Part shown: one piece after another, positions 9,135 through 18,726 of the stretch
How positions within the stretch are numbered: the first letter of the stretch is position 1
Layout: the number at the start of each line of letters is the position of its first letter
From: Metapseudomonas resinovorans DSM 21078
GTDB taxonomy: Bacteria > Pseudomonadota > Gammaproteobacteria > Pseudomonadales > Pseudomonadaceae
DNA: 64,000 nucleotides
Assembly (NCBI RefSeq): GCF_000423545.1
Contig: NZ_AUIE01000031.1
Span: forward strand, 1-64,000
Direction of reading: 5' to 3'
The notes under the pieces: model-generated
What the model was told of the DNA's origin: nothing
Databases searched by the model: none
What the model saw: the letters and a program-made list of their open reading frames with translations, nothing else
Position numbers and translations under genes: made by a program

Positions 9135-9743
9135 ATGAGCCCCGAATCCGCACTGATCGCTGACGCCCGCTGGGCAGAGCTGGAACGCCAGACCGACCTG
9201 GACTGGGAGCTCGACGCCATCACCAATCGCCAGGAAGCCATCGACTTCCTGCTGCACTTCGAAAACCGCCTGTGCGTCTATTCGGGCTACGTGGAGAAGC
9301 TCTACAGCCGCTACAGCTTCGTGGTGCCCGACGAGGAGCACGGCAGCATCACCATCCTTCCCGACGAGATGGCCTGGCACGACACCTTCCATGAGATTCC
9401 CGCCGACGCCGTGTTGCCCACCGGCATCCATATCCTGCCTGGCGAAGTGCTGGGCTCGACCGGCCTCTACCTGAAGATCCCCGGCGAACACCGCCTGAGT
9501 CCTTCCTACGAGCTGCCCTTCCACGACGGCCTGAGGCTGCTGATCCAGCGTTACCAGTCGCGGGGTGAGCAGTTCCTGCCGGTGCTGGTCAAAGGCGACC
9601 TGCGCGAGTACGAGGCACGCATGCCATCGCTGCACCTGCATCGCATTGATACGAGCCGCCTGGGACGCAACTCCCGGCTGGAGGTCTCGAACATCAAGGG
9701 CGCCATCGCCGATCACCTGATCGGCCTGTTCCGCCAGGGCTGA
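9135..9743 (+). CDS. Conserved protein of unknown function
   Basis: A 202-residue soluble protein without signal peptide or membrane helix. It is rich in acidic and aromatic residues and has no motif I recognise. Codon use looks native. It is transcribed divergently from mksF and is not obviously coupled to the secreted-paralog operon 174 nt downstream. I do not assign a function. The ATG at 9135 lacks a strong ribosome binding site. Confidence 0.72.
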   Translation: MSPESALIADARWAELERQTDLDWELDAITNRQEAIDFLLHFENRLCVYSGYVEKLYSRYSFVVPDEEHGSITILPDEMAWHDTFHEIPADAVLPTGIHILPGEVLGSTGLYLKIPGEHRLSPSYELPFHDGLRLLIQRYQSRGEQFLPVLVKGDLREYEARMPSLHLHRIDTSRLGRNSRLEVSNIKGAIADHLIGLFRQG

Positions 9744-9917
9744 CCTCTGCGTTACCCCTTTGTTGCGATGGGTAACAGCTGTCCGTCGGCGACTTCCTGA
9801 CAAGCCCCCTCAACTCGACTATGGGTCGGGACGCTTCCTGGCTTGCCTCCCTATAGTGGCTAGAAAGGGGACGAGTCTTCGTCGCTTGCCCATACAAGAA
9901 CAATCAGGGATGTCGCC

Positions 9918-10964
9918 ATGCGTTCGAATCCGCTGCCCGCCTGGTCGCTGAAAGCCATTCTTCTTGCCGGGGTGTTCTCCACGTCCACCGCCCAGGCGCG
10001 AATGGAGGAGCTGGCCGACAGCGAACTGTCCAACATCACCGGCCAGGCCTTCATCAACCTGACCACCGATGCCAATGCCGGGATCAACTACACCCGCGTC
10101 AACTTCGGGGTGAACGTCGACACCCAGCTGAACATGAAGAAGCTCCAGCTCGGCCAGTACGACGACTCCGTTACCCGGGCGGGGGAAGTCGCCGGTTCGT
10201 CCGACATCCTCATCAACAACTTCGCCCTTGGCACCGTGAATGCGGACGGCTCGGTTAACCCATTCCGTATCGCCGATCCCTTCGTCGAACTGGCCTATTC
10301 CGGCAACAAGGTGGTGGGTGTGCGCATTGGCTTCGGCGAGGCCAAGGGCGTGTTGTCGGGGGATATCCAGAGCCTGACCGGGAACATCCCGGTGCACATC
10401 ACCGGCACCGCCAAGCCCATTATCGACAAGGCTTCGGGGTTCGATCAGTTCCTCCTGGCGCTGGCCGGTATCAGTGACTCGACCAAGCTGCAGGCCGACG
10501 CCACCCTGGTGAACTCCAGCGGCAACGCCGATCCGGTACGCGGTGGCATGGCCGGCCTCACCAATGGCACGGCGCTGAGTTGCGTCAGCGGTTGTAACCT
10601 CGGCGGCCTCTCCGACGCTCTGCTCAGCCTGTTCAAGTCCAGCGGTTGCGGCATCCTCTCCCTTAATACTTGCTTCCCGCTCAGCGACTTCAAATCCCTG
10701 CCGGTGGGCAACATCAGCAACATGAACACCATGGAGGGCGCGGCGAAGGGCTTCTTCATCTCCTTCCAGACCCAGGACCTGGCGTGGAAGGACATGGACC
10801 AGAACGCCTTCATGACCGCCCTCAAGGGCGCTTTCATGAACATGCCCAAGTACCGCGACGCCAACGGCAACCTGGTATCGCCGATCAATATCGACTTCGA
10901 GCAGGCGTTCAATGGCATCCCGCGGCAGGACACCTGCCTGGGCACAGCCACCGCGGGGTGCTGA
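9918..10964 (+). CDS. Secreted protein with post-signal LxDxxLSxxxGQ motif (paralog 1)
   Basis: A 348-residue protein with a signal peptide (cleavage probably near residue 27, after AQA). It is followed at once by EELADSELSNITGQAF, a motif shared by all four proteins of this operon. I recall this N-terminal signature from families labelled DUF6160 or FilA-like, some annotated as putative pilus assembly; this is memory, not a search. The body is rich in G, N, S and T, with alternating hydrophobic residues suggesting beta structure. Cysteines occur in pairs (CVSGC, CGILSLNTC) and the chain ends in Cys. AGGGA precedes the ATG. Two nucleotides separate it from the next gene. Confidence 0.8.
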   Translation: MRSNPLPAWSLKAILLAGVFSTSTAQARMEELADSELSNITGQAFINLTTDANAGINYTRVNFGVNVDTQLNMKKLQLGQYDDSVTRAGEVAGSSDILINNFALGTVNADGSVNPFRIADPFVELAYSGNKVVGVRIGFGEAKGVLSGDIQSLTGNIPVHITGTAKPIIDKASGFDQFLLALAGISDSTKLQADATLVNSSGNADPVRGGMAGLTNGTALSCVSGCNLGGLSDALLSLFKSSGCGILSLNTCFPLSDFKSLPVGNISNMNTMEGAAKGFFISFQTQDLAWKDMDQNAFMTALKGAFMNMPKYRDANGNLVSPINIDFEQAFNGIPRQDTCLGTATAGC

Positions 10965-10966
10965 GC

Positions 10967-11995
10967 ATGCGCAGAACCGTCGTGATCCTGCTGTCGTTGG
11001 CCGCCGCCACAGTACAGGCTGAACTCAAGGCGCTGGATGACGCGGAGCTCTCCAATGTGGACGGTGCCGGAATCGGCTTCGTGCTGGATCAGGTCCTGCT
11101 GGATGCCAATAACGCCACCATCACCATCAATGACATCACCAACGCCGCCAAGCAGAACGTCCCCATCGCGGTGAAGGAGTTCTACCTTGGCGCCGCCGGC
11201 AGCAACAAAGGGGCGAACTTGAGCCCGGTGACCATCGGACGGCTCGACCATCCCTTCGCCCTTAACCTGGCCAAGGGCGAAGACATGCGGACCCTGCGCG
11301 ACGATGGGCAGTGGGTGCAGACCACCCCGAGCAATGTCACTGTCCTGGAATTCATGTTTCCCGAGCGGCTGACCGGTGCTGCCGGCCAACCCTGCATTGG
11401 CGGTTTCGCCGGTGCCGGCAACAGCTGCTCCAGCCGGGCCAGCGAAAAGGTCGACCTGGGGATTCGCTTTGACTTCCAGGTGGCTGCCGGACGCACCGAT
11501 ATCCTCAACCTGGACTTCGCCGAACTGGCGATGGATGGCTCCTACCTGCGCCTGTGGGGTGACAGCAGCCGCAACCAGATGGTCGGCGAGGCGCGCATCA
11601 ACCTCTTCGCCAAAAGCCTGCAGATCATGAGCTGCGCGGCCGGCACCAGCGGTTGCAGCACCGCGACCGAACAGCGCGACCGCACCATCTTCCTCAACAA
11701 CGCCTATGCCAATATCTCTCTCGGCTATGGCAAGAGCCAGCCGTTGCTGTTCGACGTGAGCAGCAACGGCCAGTTCGTGCTGGAGCTGCCCAACCCGACG
11801 GCGTCCGGCACCACCCAGGCGCAGAAAGACGCCCTGGCTGCTGACTTCTACGCCAACGCGCCGCGCACCAACATCGTCATCAACAGCCTCCAGACCGGTA
11901 GCGGCAGCTTCAACAGCGGCGGCTACAACTTCGGCTACAACGCCATCCAGGGCCTCAGCATCAATTACCTGAAGGTGACCAGCCATGACCTCTAG
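10967..11995 (+). CDS. Secreted protein with post-signal motif (paralog 2)
   Basis: A 342-residue protein with a short signal peptide (cleavage near TVQA, residue 18) and the motif LKALDDAELSNVDGAG. Gly-Gln is replaced by Gly-Ala here, making it the most divergent copy of the motif. Paired cysteines (for example CAAGTSGC) suggest periplasmic or surface disulfides. The ATG at 10967 is 2 nt after the previous stop; longer in-frame extensions would run into the upstream gene. The 3' end overlaps the next gene by 11 nt. Function unknown. Confidence 0.8.
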   Translation: MRRTVVILLSLAAATVQAELKALDDAELSNVDGAGIGFVLDQVLLDANNATITINDITNAAKQNVPIAVKEFYLGAAGSNKGANLSPVTIGRLDHPFALNLAKGEDMRTLRDDGQWVQTTPSNVTVLEFMFPERLTGAAGQPCIGGFAGAGNSCSSRASEKVDLGIRFDFQVAAGRTDILNLDFAELAMDGSYLRLWGDSSRNQMVGEARINLFAKSLQIMSCAAGTSGCSTATEQRDRTIFLNNAYANISLGYGKSQPLLFDVSSNGQFVLELPNPTASGTTQAQKDALAADFYANAPRTNIVINSLQTGSGSFNSGGYNFGYNAIQGLSINYLKVTSHDL

Positions 11996-12593
11996 GGCGC
12001 TCTACCTGGCAACGTTGCTGGTACTTCCCATGCTGGCCAGAGCTGAACTGCAAGCGCTCGAGGATGCCGACCTGAGCCAGATGAGCGGGCAGGGCGGGGT
12101 GTACCTCTCTGGCGAATTCAGCATCAACAAGAACGGTGGCGTGCTCTGGAATACACCGGCGTCCAACAACCCGGCCACATGGACGGCCAACGAGCGCAGC
12201 TGCGCCATCGCTGGCGCCGCCACCCCGGAAAGTTGCGGCCTGCGCATCGCCATCCGTTCCGAGGCCAATGGCGGCTGGTATGTGCTGGACAACCTCAAGG
12301 GCATCTTCAGCTTCGAGGGCCTGACCTTGAACACCCGACTGATCAACAGCGGTTTCGGTGGCGACGGTGCGGCCTTCAACCAGGATGTGCTGGCGCTGGG
12401 CCTGCCCAACGAGATGCGCTTCAAGAACGGCAGCTTCGCCTTCGGCGTGGCCAACCAGGGTGACTGGCAGAACAAGTCCGGCACCGTCGCCAACGGCGGC
12501 AATCCCAGCTACCAGCAGACCAATATCTTCTCGGCGAAAATCGACGGCACCATCCGCATGCAGGGCAGCGTGCTGATCTTTCCGAAGAACTGA
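11985..12593 (+). CDS. Secreted protein with post-signal motif (paralog 3)
   Basis: A 202-residue protein with a signal peptide (cleavage near ARA, residue 20) followed by LQALEDADLSQMSGQGG. It is the shortest of the four paralogs and is beta-rich by composition. Its start lies 11 nt inside the preceding gene, so translation is coupled. Function unknown; placement among three relatives suggests a joint assembly or shared export fate. Confidence 0.8.
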   Translation: MTSRALYLATLLVLPMLARAELQALEDADLSQMSGQGGVYLSGEFSINKNGGVLWNTPASNNPATWTANERSCAIAGAATPESCGLRIAIRSEANGGWYVLDNLKGIFSFEGLTLNTRLINSGFGGDGAAFNQDVLALGLPNEMRFKNGSFAFGVANQGDWQNKSGTVANGGNPSYQQTNIFSAKIDGTIRMQGSVLIFPKN

Positions 12594-12603
12594 GGAACCG
12601 CCC

Positions 12604-14928
12604 ATGCGCCCAGCCCCCTTGCTGTTCGGCATGCTCTTCGCCTCCCAGGCCCTGGCCATGGAGGCTCTGGACGACTCCACCATGGCCTCGGTCAGCGGCC
12701 AGGGCGGCATCAGCCTGGAAACCTCCAGCCAGGGCTGGTCGGCCAGCAACGTCAGCTACACGCAGGACGGCCGCAGCCTCAACCTTCGGGATGTGAGCAA
12801 TCGCGCCGCCAGCGGCACTACCAGCACGTCCCAGTCGACCCTCGATGTGCAGGATGGCCAGTTGCAGGTCCAGCACAGCGCCAGCCCGCAGGTGCTGGCG
12901 GTGAACAACATCGAGATGGACGGCAGTAGCAAGAGCTTCGGTTCCTTCCGCGCCTTCTACACCCTGGGCGCCATCTTGAAGCTCAAGGGCGGCGGGGCCA
13001 GTGGCGTCAGTGGCATTGCGGTGGACGACAGCCGGCTGTCCCTTACCGATGTCACCTTTTATTACCGCGACAACGGCTTCGACCTCATCGTCAAAGGGCT
13101 GTCCTTCGACACCTACCTGGACAACGCCTACCTGGACATCGTCAGCGGCGGTACGGGCCAGGAGGTCAAGCTGAACCTGGGGGACGCCCGCTTCGTCGGG
13201 ACCGTCGGCGGCATCAGCCTCGACCTTGCCCATGGCGACCCCACGGCCTCGCCCGCGACGCCCGGCGCGCCGGACCTGCGCGACGCCAACGCTAGCCGCA
13301 GCTTTGGCAAGCTGAGCATGGACTTGCGCCTGGGCGGCAGCCTCAGCGTCGCCAGCGGGGGCGCCAATGGCGAGGGCATTCGCATCCGCCCGGACCTGAA
13401 CATCGGCAGCAGCCTGTTCCAGTACCAGGACGAAGGCATCCTGCGCGCCGAGAACTTTTCCGGCACCTTGCGCAGCCTCGGTGGCCTGACCATCGACCTG
13501 GCCCAGGACGTGGGCGGCAGTTATGCACAGGTGGCCTTCCAGGACCTCAAGCTCAACGCCACCCTGGGCGGCCTGATCATCGGCAACCCGACCAACCAGA
13601 AGCTCGGCAGCCTGGCCATCGACCTCAACTTCGCCGATGACGGCGCCAAGCAGAACTGGCTCAAGCTTCGTCCGGGGGGCGACCCCAACTCGGGTGCCAA
13701 GGGGCTGACCGCCGATATCAGCTGGAACATGGCCAACAGCTCGGTATCCCTCACCGATAACGGCAACAGCATGTGGTTCAGCGGCCTGCGCACCAACGGC
13801 ACCGGCCAGCTCACCGTGGACCTGACCAAAAGTTGCGCGGGCGGGGCCAGCACCGGTTGCTACGCCGGCACCCAGAGCGACATGGGCAAGGGCAGCTACA
13901 ACGGTCATTTCGACGGCCTGCGCCTTGGGCTTTCCAACATCAAGGGCGGCTACAGCTTCGACGGCCTGCGCGTCGGCTCGGCCGATGCGCCGTTGCAGGG
14001 CGGCACCGAACTGCTGGTGCTGATGGAGATCTTCCCGGCCTACGACTTCACCCTGAATGGCCAGATCACCCTGCTGCCGGGGGGGGGCAGTGGCGACGGC
14101 TTGCGCTACAACGCCGATTTCGTCTTCAGCGACGCCCGCGCTGCCATCACGGTGGATGAAACCGGCAAGGGCCTCTGGCTGGCCGGCACCACCTACGACA
14201 TGCACTTCCGCGATGGCTCGGTGGACGTGAGCAACAACGGCATCGAACTGCGTAAGGGCACCTACTGGTCGAAGCTGGAGGTCAGTGACCTGCGCTGGGG
14301 CGATCGCGCCACCGGCACCAGCCTTGGCCGGTTGGTACTGAAACGCTTTGAGCTGGGCTCCACCCTGGCGGTGAGCTCTGGTGGTGCGGGCGCCCTGTGT
14401 GTCGGCGGTAGCGGCGCCAATGCCGGAGCCTGCTCGGCCAGTGGCGGCCGTTGGGAAGATCGGGGCAATGAAGGGGTGTCGGTGAAACTGAAGAACGTCT
14501 TCGTCCGCGATACCGCCATCGAAAGCACCACCAACGGCGTGGCCACCGACGAGAAGCGTAACCAGATCGTCTGGGAAACCAACCGCGTCAACGGCGTTGC
14601 CGGTAGCGGCAGTCAACTGGTTGTGGATAACTTCTCCACCTCCGACGGTAACCCCAGCGAGCCCGACGCCAACACCTACGGCTTCAACGCCGACCTCAAC
14701 CTCGACGTTGCCCCGACCAAGGTCTGCACCAACAACGGCGGCAGCTGCACCCCCGTCACTCCCGACCCGCTGGGCTTTGCGGTGAACGGCCGCATCCACT
14801 TCAAGGAAATCAACGTCGACCGCCTGCAACACGTCCACCCCACGGGCGGCGCCGTCACCTCCATGTACGGCATCAAGGTGCAGAACGCGGATATCAGCGC
14901 GAACTTGACGGCCACGCCGATCAATTGA
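12604..14928 (+). CDS. Large secreted beta-rich protein with post-signal motif (paralog 4)
   Basis: A 774-residue protein with a signal peptide (cleavage near LAM, residue 19) and the motif MEALDDSTMASVSGQGG. The rest is low-charge and rich in G, S, N, D and L, with many repeated 'LGxLxIDLxxG' strands, suggesting an elongated beta-solenoid or beta-sandwich array. Several cysteine pairs occur (for example CAGG...GC, CVGG...AC). It begins 10 nt after paralog 3 and closes the operon. No transmembrane anchor, LPxTG or autotransporter barrel was seen. A surface or matrix structural role is a guess from composition only. Confidence 0.8.
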   Translation: MRPAPLLFGMLFASQALAMEALDDSTMASVSGQGGISLETSSQGWSASNVSYTQDGRSLNLRDVSNRAASGTTSTSQSTLDVQDGQLQVQHSASPQVLAVNNIEMDGSSKSFGSFRAFYTLGAILKLKGGGASGVSGIAVDDSRLSLTDVTFYYRDNGFDLIVKGLSFDTYLDNAYLDIVSGGTGQEVKLNLGDARFVGTVGGISLDLAHGDPTASPATPGAPDLRDANASRSFGKLSMDLRLGGSLSVASGGANGEGIRIRPDLNIGSSLFQYQDEGILRAENFSGTLRSLGGLTIDLAQDVGGSYAQVAFQDLKLNATLGGLIIGNPTNQKLGSLAIDLNFADDGAKQNWLKLRPGGDPNSGAKGLTADISWNMANSSVSLTDNGNSMWFSGLRTNGTGQLTVDLTKSCAGGASTGCYAGTQSDMGKGSYNGHFDGLRLGLSNIKGGYSFDGLRVGSADAPLQGGTELLVLMEIFPAYDFTLNGQITLLPGGGSGDGLRYNADFVFSDARAAITVDETGKGLWLAGTTYDMHFRDGSVDVSNNGIELRKGTYWSKLEVSDLRWGDRATGTSLGRLVLKRFELGSTLAVSSGGAGALCVGGSGANAGACSASGGRWEDRGNEGVSVKLKNVFVRDTAIESTTNGVATDEKRNQIVWETNRVNGVAGSGSQLVVDNFSTSDGNPSEPDANTYGFNADLNLDVAPTKVCTNNGGSCTPVTPDPLGFAVNGRIHFKEINVDRLQHVHPTGGAVTSMYGIKVQNADISANLTATPIN

Positions 14929-14946
14929 AGTTCTGGGAGGCACGCC

Positions 14947-15044
14947 TGTAGGGGCAAATTCATTCACCAAGCAGGCCGAAGGGCTGCCCAGCATGGCGGG
15001 TTAGGGCAGCTGCGCCGCCCTTGGCGAGTAAATTCACCCCCACA
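14947..15044. repeat. REP-like inverted repeat
   Basis: Arms starting TGTAGGGGCAAATTCATTC (14947) and ending AGTAAATTCACCCCCACA (15044) form an imperfect inverted repeat. It resembles the common Pseudomonas intergenic 'GTAGGGGCGAATTCATTCGCC' elements. It lies in the 279-nt gap between the secreted-paralog operon and leuA. It may act as a transcript end or RNase block. I saw no leader peptide with leucine runs before leuA. Confidence 0.65.
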
Positions 15045-15207
15045 AGACCATTCCCACCTCCCCACAGGGCCGCCACCCGCCCGCCGACCTTTCCGCCCAC
15101 GGCTTTTCACGCCACAATTCCCTGATCTGGAGCCGTTGCCACAAGCAGTCCGGCACCATCAGCCTGAGCCCCGGCCGCACGTACGGTGGGGCCGTGAGGA
15201 GCGAGAC

Positions 15208-16758
15208 ATGAGCAGCCAAGATCGCGTCATCATCTTCGACACCACCCTGCGGGACGGCGAGCAGAGCCCCGGCGCTTCCATGACCAAGGAAGAGAAACTG
15301 CGCATCGCCAAGGCCCTGGAACGGATGCGAGTGGACGTGATCGAAGCCGGCTTCGCCATCGCCAGCCCCGGTGACTTCGAGGCAGTCAAGGCCATTGCCG
15401 ACAGCATCAAGGACAGCACCGTGTGCAGCCTGTCGCGGGCAGTGGATGCCGATATCGACCGCGCGGCCGAAGCCCTGGCCGGCGCTAATTCCGCACGCAT
15501 CCACACATTCATCGCCACCAGCCCCATCCACATGCAGTACAAGCTGCGTATGCAGCCGGACCAGGTGGTGGAGCAGGCCATCCGGGCGGTGACGCGTGCA
15601 CGCAACCTCTGCGAAGACGTGGAATTCTCCTGCGAAGACGCCGGCCGCTCCGAGATCGATTTCCTTTGCCGCATCATCGAAGCCGCCATCGATGCCGGTG
15701 CTCGCACCATCAACATCCCCGACACCGTCGGCTACGCCATTCCGCACCAGTACGCAGAAACCATGCGACAGCTGCTGCAGCGCATCCCCAATGCCGACAA
15801 GGCCGTGTTCTCCGTGCACTGCCACAACGACCTCGGACTTGCCGTGGCCAACTCCCTGGCCGCCGTTGCCGTAGGCGCCCGCCAGGTGGAATGCACCATC
15901 AACGGCCTGGGCGAGCGCGCCGGCAATGCCGCGTTGGAAGAGATCGTCATGGCCATCAAGACCCGCCAGGATGTACTCGGCGTCTATACCAATATCGACA
16001 CGCCACACATCCTCAGCACCTCGCGGATGGTGTCTGGCATCACCGGCTTCCCGGTGCAGCCGAACAAGGCCATCGTCGGCGCCAATGCATTCGCTCACGA
16101 GTCGGGCATCCACCAGGACGGCGTGCTCAAGCACCGCGAAACCTACGAGATCATGTCCGCCCAGTCCGTCGGCTGGCACACTAACAAGATGGTGCTGGGC
16201 AAGCACTCCGGGCGTAATGCCTTCCGCACCCGCCTGGACGAGCTCGGCATCCAGTTGGGCAGCGAGGCCGACTTGAATGCCGCCTTCGCCCGCTTCAAGG
16301 AGCTGGCGGACAAGAAACACGAAATCTTCGACGAAGACTTGCAGGCGCTGGTCTCCGACACCCTGGGCGAGGAGGCGCCGGAGCACTTCAAACTGGTCTA
16401 CCTGGAAGTCGCCTCCAAGACCGGCGAAGTACCCCAGGCCAAGCTGGTGCTGGCCATCGACGGCGTGGAGCAAGGCTCCAGCGCCGAGGGCTCCGGCCCG
16501 GTGGACGCCACCTTCAAGGCCATCGAAAGTCTGGCCGCGTCCGAGTCGAGCCTGCAGCTCTACTCGGTCAACGCCATCACCCAGGGCACCGATTCCCAGG
16601 GTGAAGTCACCGTCCGCCTGGAAAAAGCCGGACGAATCGTCAACGGAAACGGTGCCGATACCGATATAGTTGTCGCCTCCGCAAAGGCCTACCTCAATGC
16701 GCTGAACCTGATGCAGGCCGGCGTACGCAAGGCTCACCCACAGGTTGCTGACGTTTGA
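15208..16758 (+). CDS. leuA: 2-isopropylmalate synthase, E. coli-type
   Basis: A 516-residue enzyme that condenses 2-oxoisovalerate with acetyl-CoA, the first step of leucine synthesis. It shows the [13 protein letters not shown] signature near the N-terminus, the metal-binding [13 protein letters not shown] motif, [21 protein letters not shown], and a C-terminal LeuA regulatory domain (about residues 390-510). It aligns along its length with E. coli LeuA rather than the longer yeast-type enzyme that many pseudomonads also carry. ATG 15208 follows GAGGAGCGAGAC; an in-frame ATG at 15136 lacks support. The stop overlaps the start of the next gene. Its position between unrelated genes suggests insertion here. 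Confidence 0.9.
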   Translation: MSSQDRVIIFDTTLRDGEQSPGASMTKEEKLRIAKALERMRVDVIEAGFAIASPGDFEAVKAIADSIKDSTVCSLSRAVDADIDRAAEALAGANSARIHTFIATSPIHMQYKLRMQPDQVVEQAIRAVTRARNLCEDVEFSCEDAGRSEIDFLCRIIEAAIDAGARTINIPDTVGYAIPHQYAETMRQLLQRIPNADKAVFSVHCHNDLGLAVANSLAAVAVGARQVECTINGLGERAGNAALEEIVMAIKTRQDVLGVYTNIDTPHILSTSRMVSGITGFPVQPNKAIVGANAFAHESGIHQDGVLKHRETYEIMSAQSVGWHTNKMVLGKHSGRNAFRTRLDELGIQLGSEADLNAAFARFKELADKKHEIFDEDLQALVSDTLGEEAPEHFKLVYLEVASKTGEVPQAKLVLAIDGVEQGSSAEGSGPVDATFKAIESLAASESSLQLYSVNAITQGTDSQGEVTVRLEKAGRIVNGNGADTDIVVASAKAYLNALNLMQAGVRKAHPQVADV

Positions 16759-17558
16759 TCACAGAACACCGTCGTCGCGCGTATCTCAATGCCATGCAGG
16801 TAGCCACCTGGCTACCGCGCGTGGCATTGCCCTTTGCCGCGCCCTCCAATCTCGAATTGCTGGCCCTGGCCCCGGAAGTCCCCCTTGAGGACGCGCCAAG
16901 GCCAGTCGCAGATGTCGTTCCCGATGCTCCGGCCACCGAATCCCGCCCGGCGGCGACGTCCGTGCGCGCCAAGATCGAGATTCCCCGTCCAGGCAGCACT
17001 CCGCGCCCGGTCGCCCAGCCCGAACCCGAAGCGGCTGCCGAACCCGAAGCCGCACCGGCCAAGGTGGAAACGCTGCCGCCGCCGCGCTTCTCCCTGCAAC
17101 TGCTGCGTGCCGGCAACTGCCTGCTGCTGGTGGAGTTGCCCACCGGCGAACCCTTCCAGAGCCGCGATCCGGCCTACCTGCTACTGAAGGACCTGCTGCG
17201 CGCCGCCAGCCTGCCAGACAGTCCGCAGATCCTCGGCGAACCGGTGCGCTGGCCGCTGCTCAGCCGCGGCAATATGGACCAGGGCCCGGACGCGGCCCGA
17301 GACTTCGTTCAGGGCTTCGTTGGCATGCGGGTGGAAGAGCAGGGTGATTGTGCCTGCCTCTGGCTCTTAGGCCTCCCAGCGGTGCGCTTTGCCGGTGAAG
17401 CCGACGCCACGGCCTTCAACCGCGAATTGCAGGTTGAAGGCCTGGGCGCCGCCTGGGCACTGCCTGGTCTGGAACTGTTGATGGACGAGCCCGAGCGCAA
17501 GGGCGAACTCTGGCAAGCCATGCGCCGTGTGATGCGCCGCTGGAAGAGCACTGAATGA
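16755..17558 (+). CDS. holD: Probable DNA polymerase III psi subunit (HolD-like)
   Basis: A 267-residue protein upstream of rimI, the same order as E. coli holD-rimI. The N-terminus ([13 protein letters not shown]) resembles the clamp-loader-binding N-terminus of psi. Residues ~112-180 ([18 protein letters not shown]... [12 protein letters not shown]) fit the psi core. Between them lies a ~70-residue Pro/Ala/Glu-rich linker that lets automated annotation call it TonB-like, but there is no TonB membrane helix or C-terminal domain. From memory, a cryptic psi was identified biochemically in P. aeruginosa. The start appears to be TTG at 16755, overlapping the leuA stop; ATG 16794 would cut into the psi motif. 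Confidence 0.62.
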   Translation: MITEHRRRAYLNAMQVATWLPRVALPFAAPSNLELLALAPEVPLEDAPRPVADVVPDAPATESRPAATSVRAKIEIPRPGSTPRPVAQPEPEAAAEPEAAPAKVETLPPPRFSLQLLRAGNCLLLVELPTGEPFQSRDPAYLLLKDLLRAASLPDSPQILGEPVRWPLLSRGNMDQGPDAARDFVQGFVGMRVEEQGDCACLWLLGLPAVRFAGEADATAFNRELQVEGLGAAWALPGLELLMDEPERKGELWQAMRRVMRRWKSTE

Positions 17559-18007
17559 CCGACGCTGTTTCCTTCCGCCCGATGACCGAGGCGGATCTCG
17601 ATGCCGTACTGAAAATTGAATATGCCGCCTTCAGCCACCCTTGGACTCGCGGTATTTTCACCGACAGCTTGAAGTCCTACGACTGCTGGTTGATGTTCGA
17701 AGGTGGTCAGCAGGTTGGCCATGGCGTGATCAACGTCATCGTCGGCGAGGCCCACCTGCTGAACATCACCGTCAAGCCGGAAAGCCAGGGCCGCGGCCTG
17801 GGGCTGCGCCTGCTGGAGCGCCTGATGGAGCGCGCCCGCGAGCTGCAGGCCGGCGAATGCTTCCTCGAAGTGCGCGCCAGCAACCAGTCCGCCTACCGCC
17901 TGTACGAGCGTTATGGCTTCAACGAAATCGGCCGTCGCCGCGATTACTACCCCGCCGTGGGTGGCCGCGAAGACGCACTGGTCATGGCCTGCACGCTGAT
18001 CGATTGA
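17555..18007 (+). CDS. rimI: Ribosomal protein S18 alanine N-acetyltransferase
   Basis: A 150-residue GNAT-fold acetyltransferase with the acetyl-CoA pyrophosphate loop GRGLGLRLLERLM near residue 88. The RimI-type C-terminal signature is also present (FLEVRASNQSAYRLYERYGF). RimI acetylates the N-terminal alanine of ribosomal protein S18. Its ATG overlaps the upstream stop (ATGA), giving translational coupling, and the holD-rimI pairing is conserved in gammaproteobacteria. Confidence 0.93.
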   Translation: MTDAVSFRPMTEADLDAVLKIEYAAFSHPWTRGIFTDSLKSYDCWLMFEGGQQVGHGVINVIVGEAHLLNITVKPESQGRGLGLRLLERLMERARELQAGECFLEVRASNQSAYRLYERYGFNEIGRRRDYYPAVGGREDALVMACTLID

Positions 18008-18078
18008 GTCTCGCGCAGGCCATTGCCAAAGCTCCCGGTGCTCCGTAAGGTGCCGCCAGCCAGAAGAGGAGAAGACGC

Positions 18079-18723
18079 ATGAGCGACCTGCAACAGCTGA
18101 TCGACAACAACGCGCGCTGGGCCGAGAAGATCAAGCAGCAAGACCCGGACTTCTTTGCCAAGCTGGCCAAACAGCAGGTGCCGGAGTACCTCTGGATCGG
18201 CTGTTCCGACGCCCGCGTGCCGGCCAACGAGATCGTCGGCATGCTGCCTGGCGACCTCTTCGTCCACCGCAACGTGGCCAACGTGGTACTGCATACCGAC
18301 CTCAACTGCCTGTCGGTCATTCAGTACGCCGTGGACGTGCTCAAGGTGCGACACATCCTGGTCACCGGCCACTACGGCTGCGGTGGCGTCCGCGCAGCAA
18401 TGCGCGACACCCAGTACGGCCTGATCGATGGCTGGCTACGCACCATCCGCGACCTCTATTACGAGCAGCGCGAGCACCTGGCCACCTTCGCTACTGAAGA
18501 AGAACGCGTCGACCGCCTCTGCGAGCTGAACGTCATCCAGCAAGTGGCCAACGTCAGCCACACCACCATCGTCCAGAACGCCTGGCATCGCGGCCAGGAG
18601 CTTTCCGTACACGGCTGCATCTACGGCATCAAGGACGGTATCTGGAAGAACCTCAACGTCACCGTCAGCGGCATGGAACAACTGCCGCCGCAGTACCGCC
18701 TGCGCCCACTCGGACAGAACTGA
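18079..18723 (+). CDS. can: Beta-class carbonic anhydrase
   Basis: A 214-residue beta carbonic anhydrase that interconverts CO2 and bicarbonate. Zinc ligands and the catalytic dyad are visible: CSDAR (Cys42, Asp44) and HYGCGGV (His98, Cys101). Length and sequence fit the E. coli Can type. AGAGGAG lies just before the ATG. An EamA transporter starts 3 nt after its stop, so they are probably co-transcribed. Confidence 0.95.
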   Translation: MSDLQQLIDNNARWAEKIKQQDPDFFAKLAKQQVPEYLWIGCSDARVPANEIVGMLPGDLFVHRNVANVVLHTDLNCLSVIQYAVDVLKVRHILVTGHYGCGGVRAAMRDTQYGLIDGWLRTIRDLYYEQREHLATFATEEERVDRLCELNVIQQVANVSHTTIVQNAWHRGQELSVHGCIYGIKDGIWKNLNVTVSGMEQLPPQYRLRPLGQN

Positions 18724-18726
18724 ATC

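Noticed and set aside
9750-9775. Hairpin GTTACCC/GGGTAAC after the unknown gene at 9135-9743
   Set aside because: The loop is 12 nt and no T-tract follows, so it is not a convincing terminator.
12421-14994. 857-codon open frame on the minus strand
   Set aside because: It is antisense to the 774-residue secreted protein, whose signal peptide and operon context are convincing. Long antisense frames are common in high-GC DNA.
15045-15207. Possible leucine attenuator before leuA
   Set aside because: No leader peptide with consecutive Leu codons and no terminator/antiterminator pair could be found.
16755-17558. TonB-like energy transducer
   Set aside because: The Pro/Glu/Ala-rich stretch resembles a TonB linker, but there is no N-terminal membrane anchor or TonB C-terminal domain. 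HolD fits the context better.
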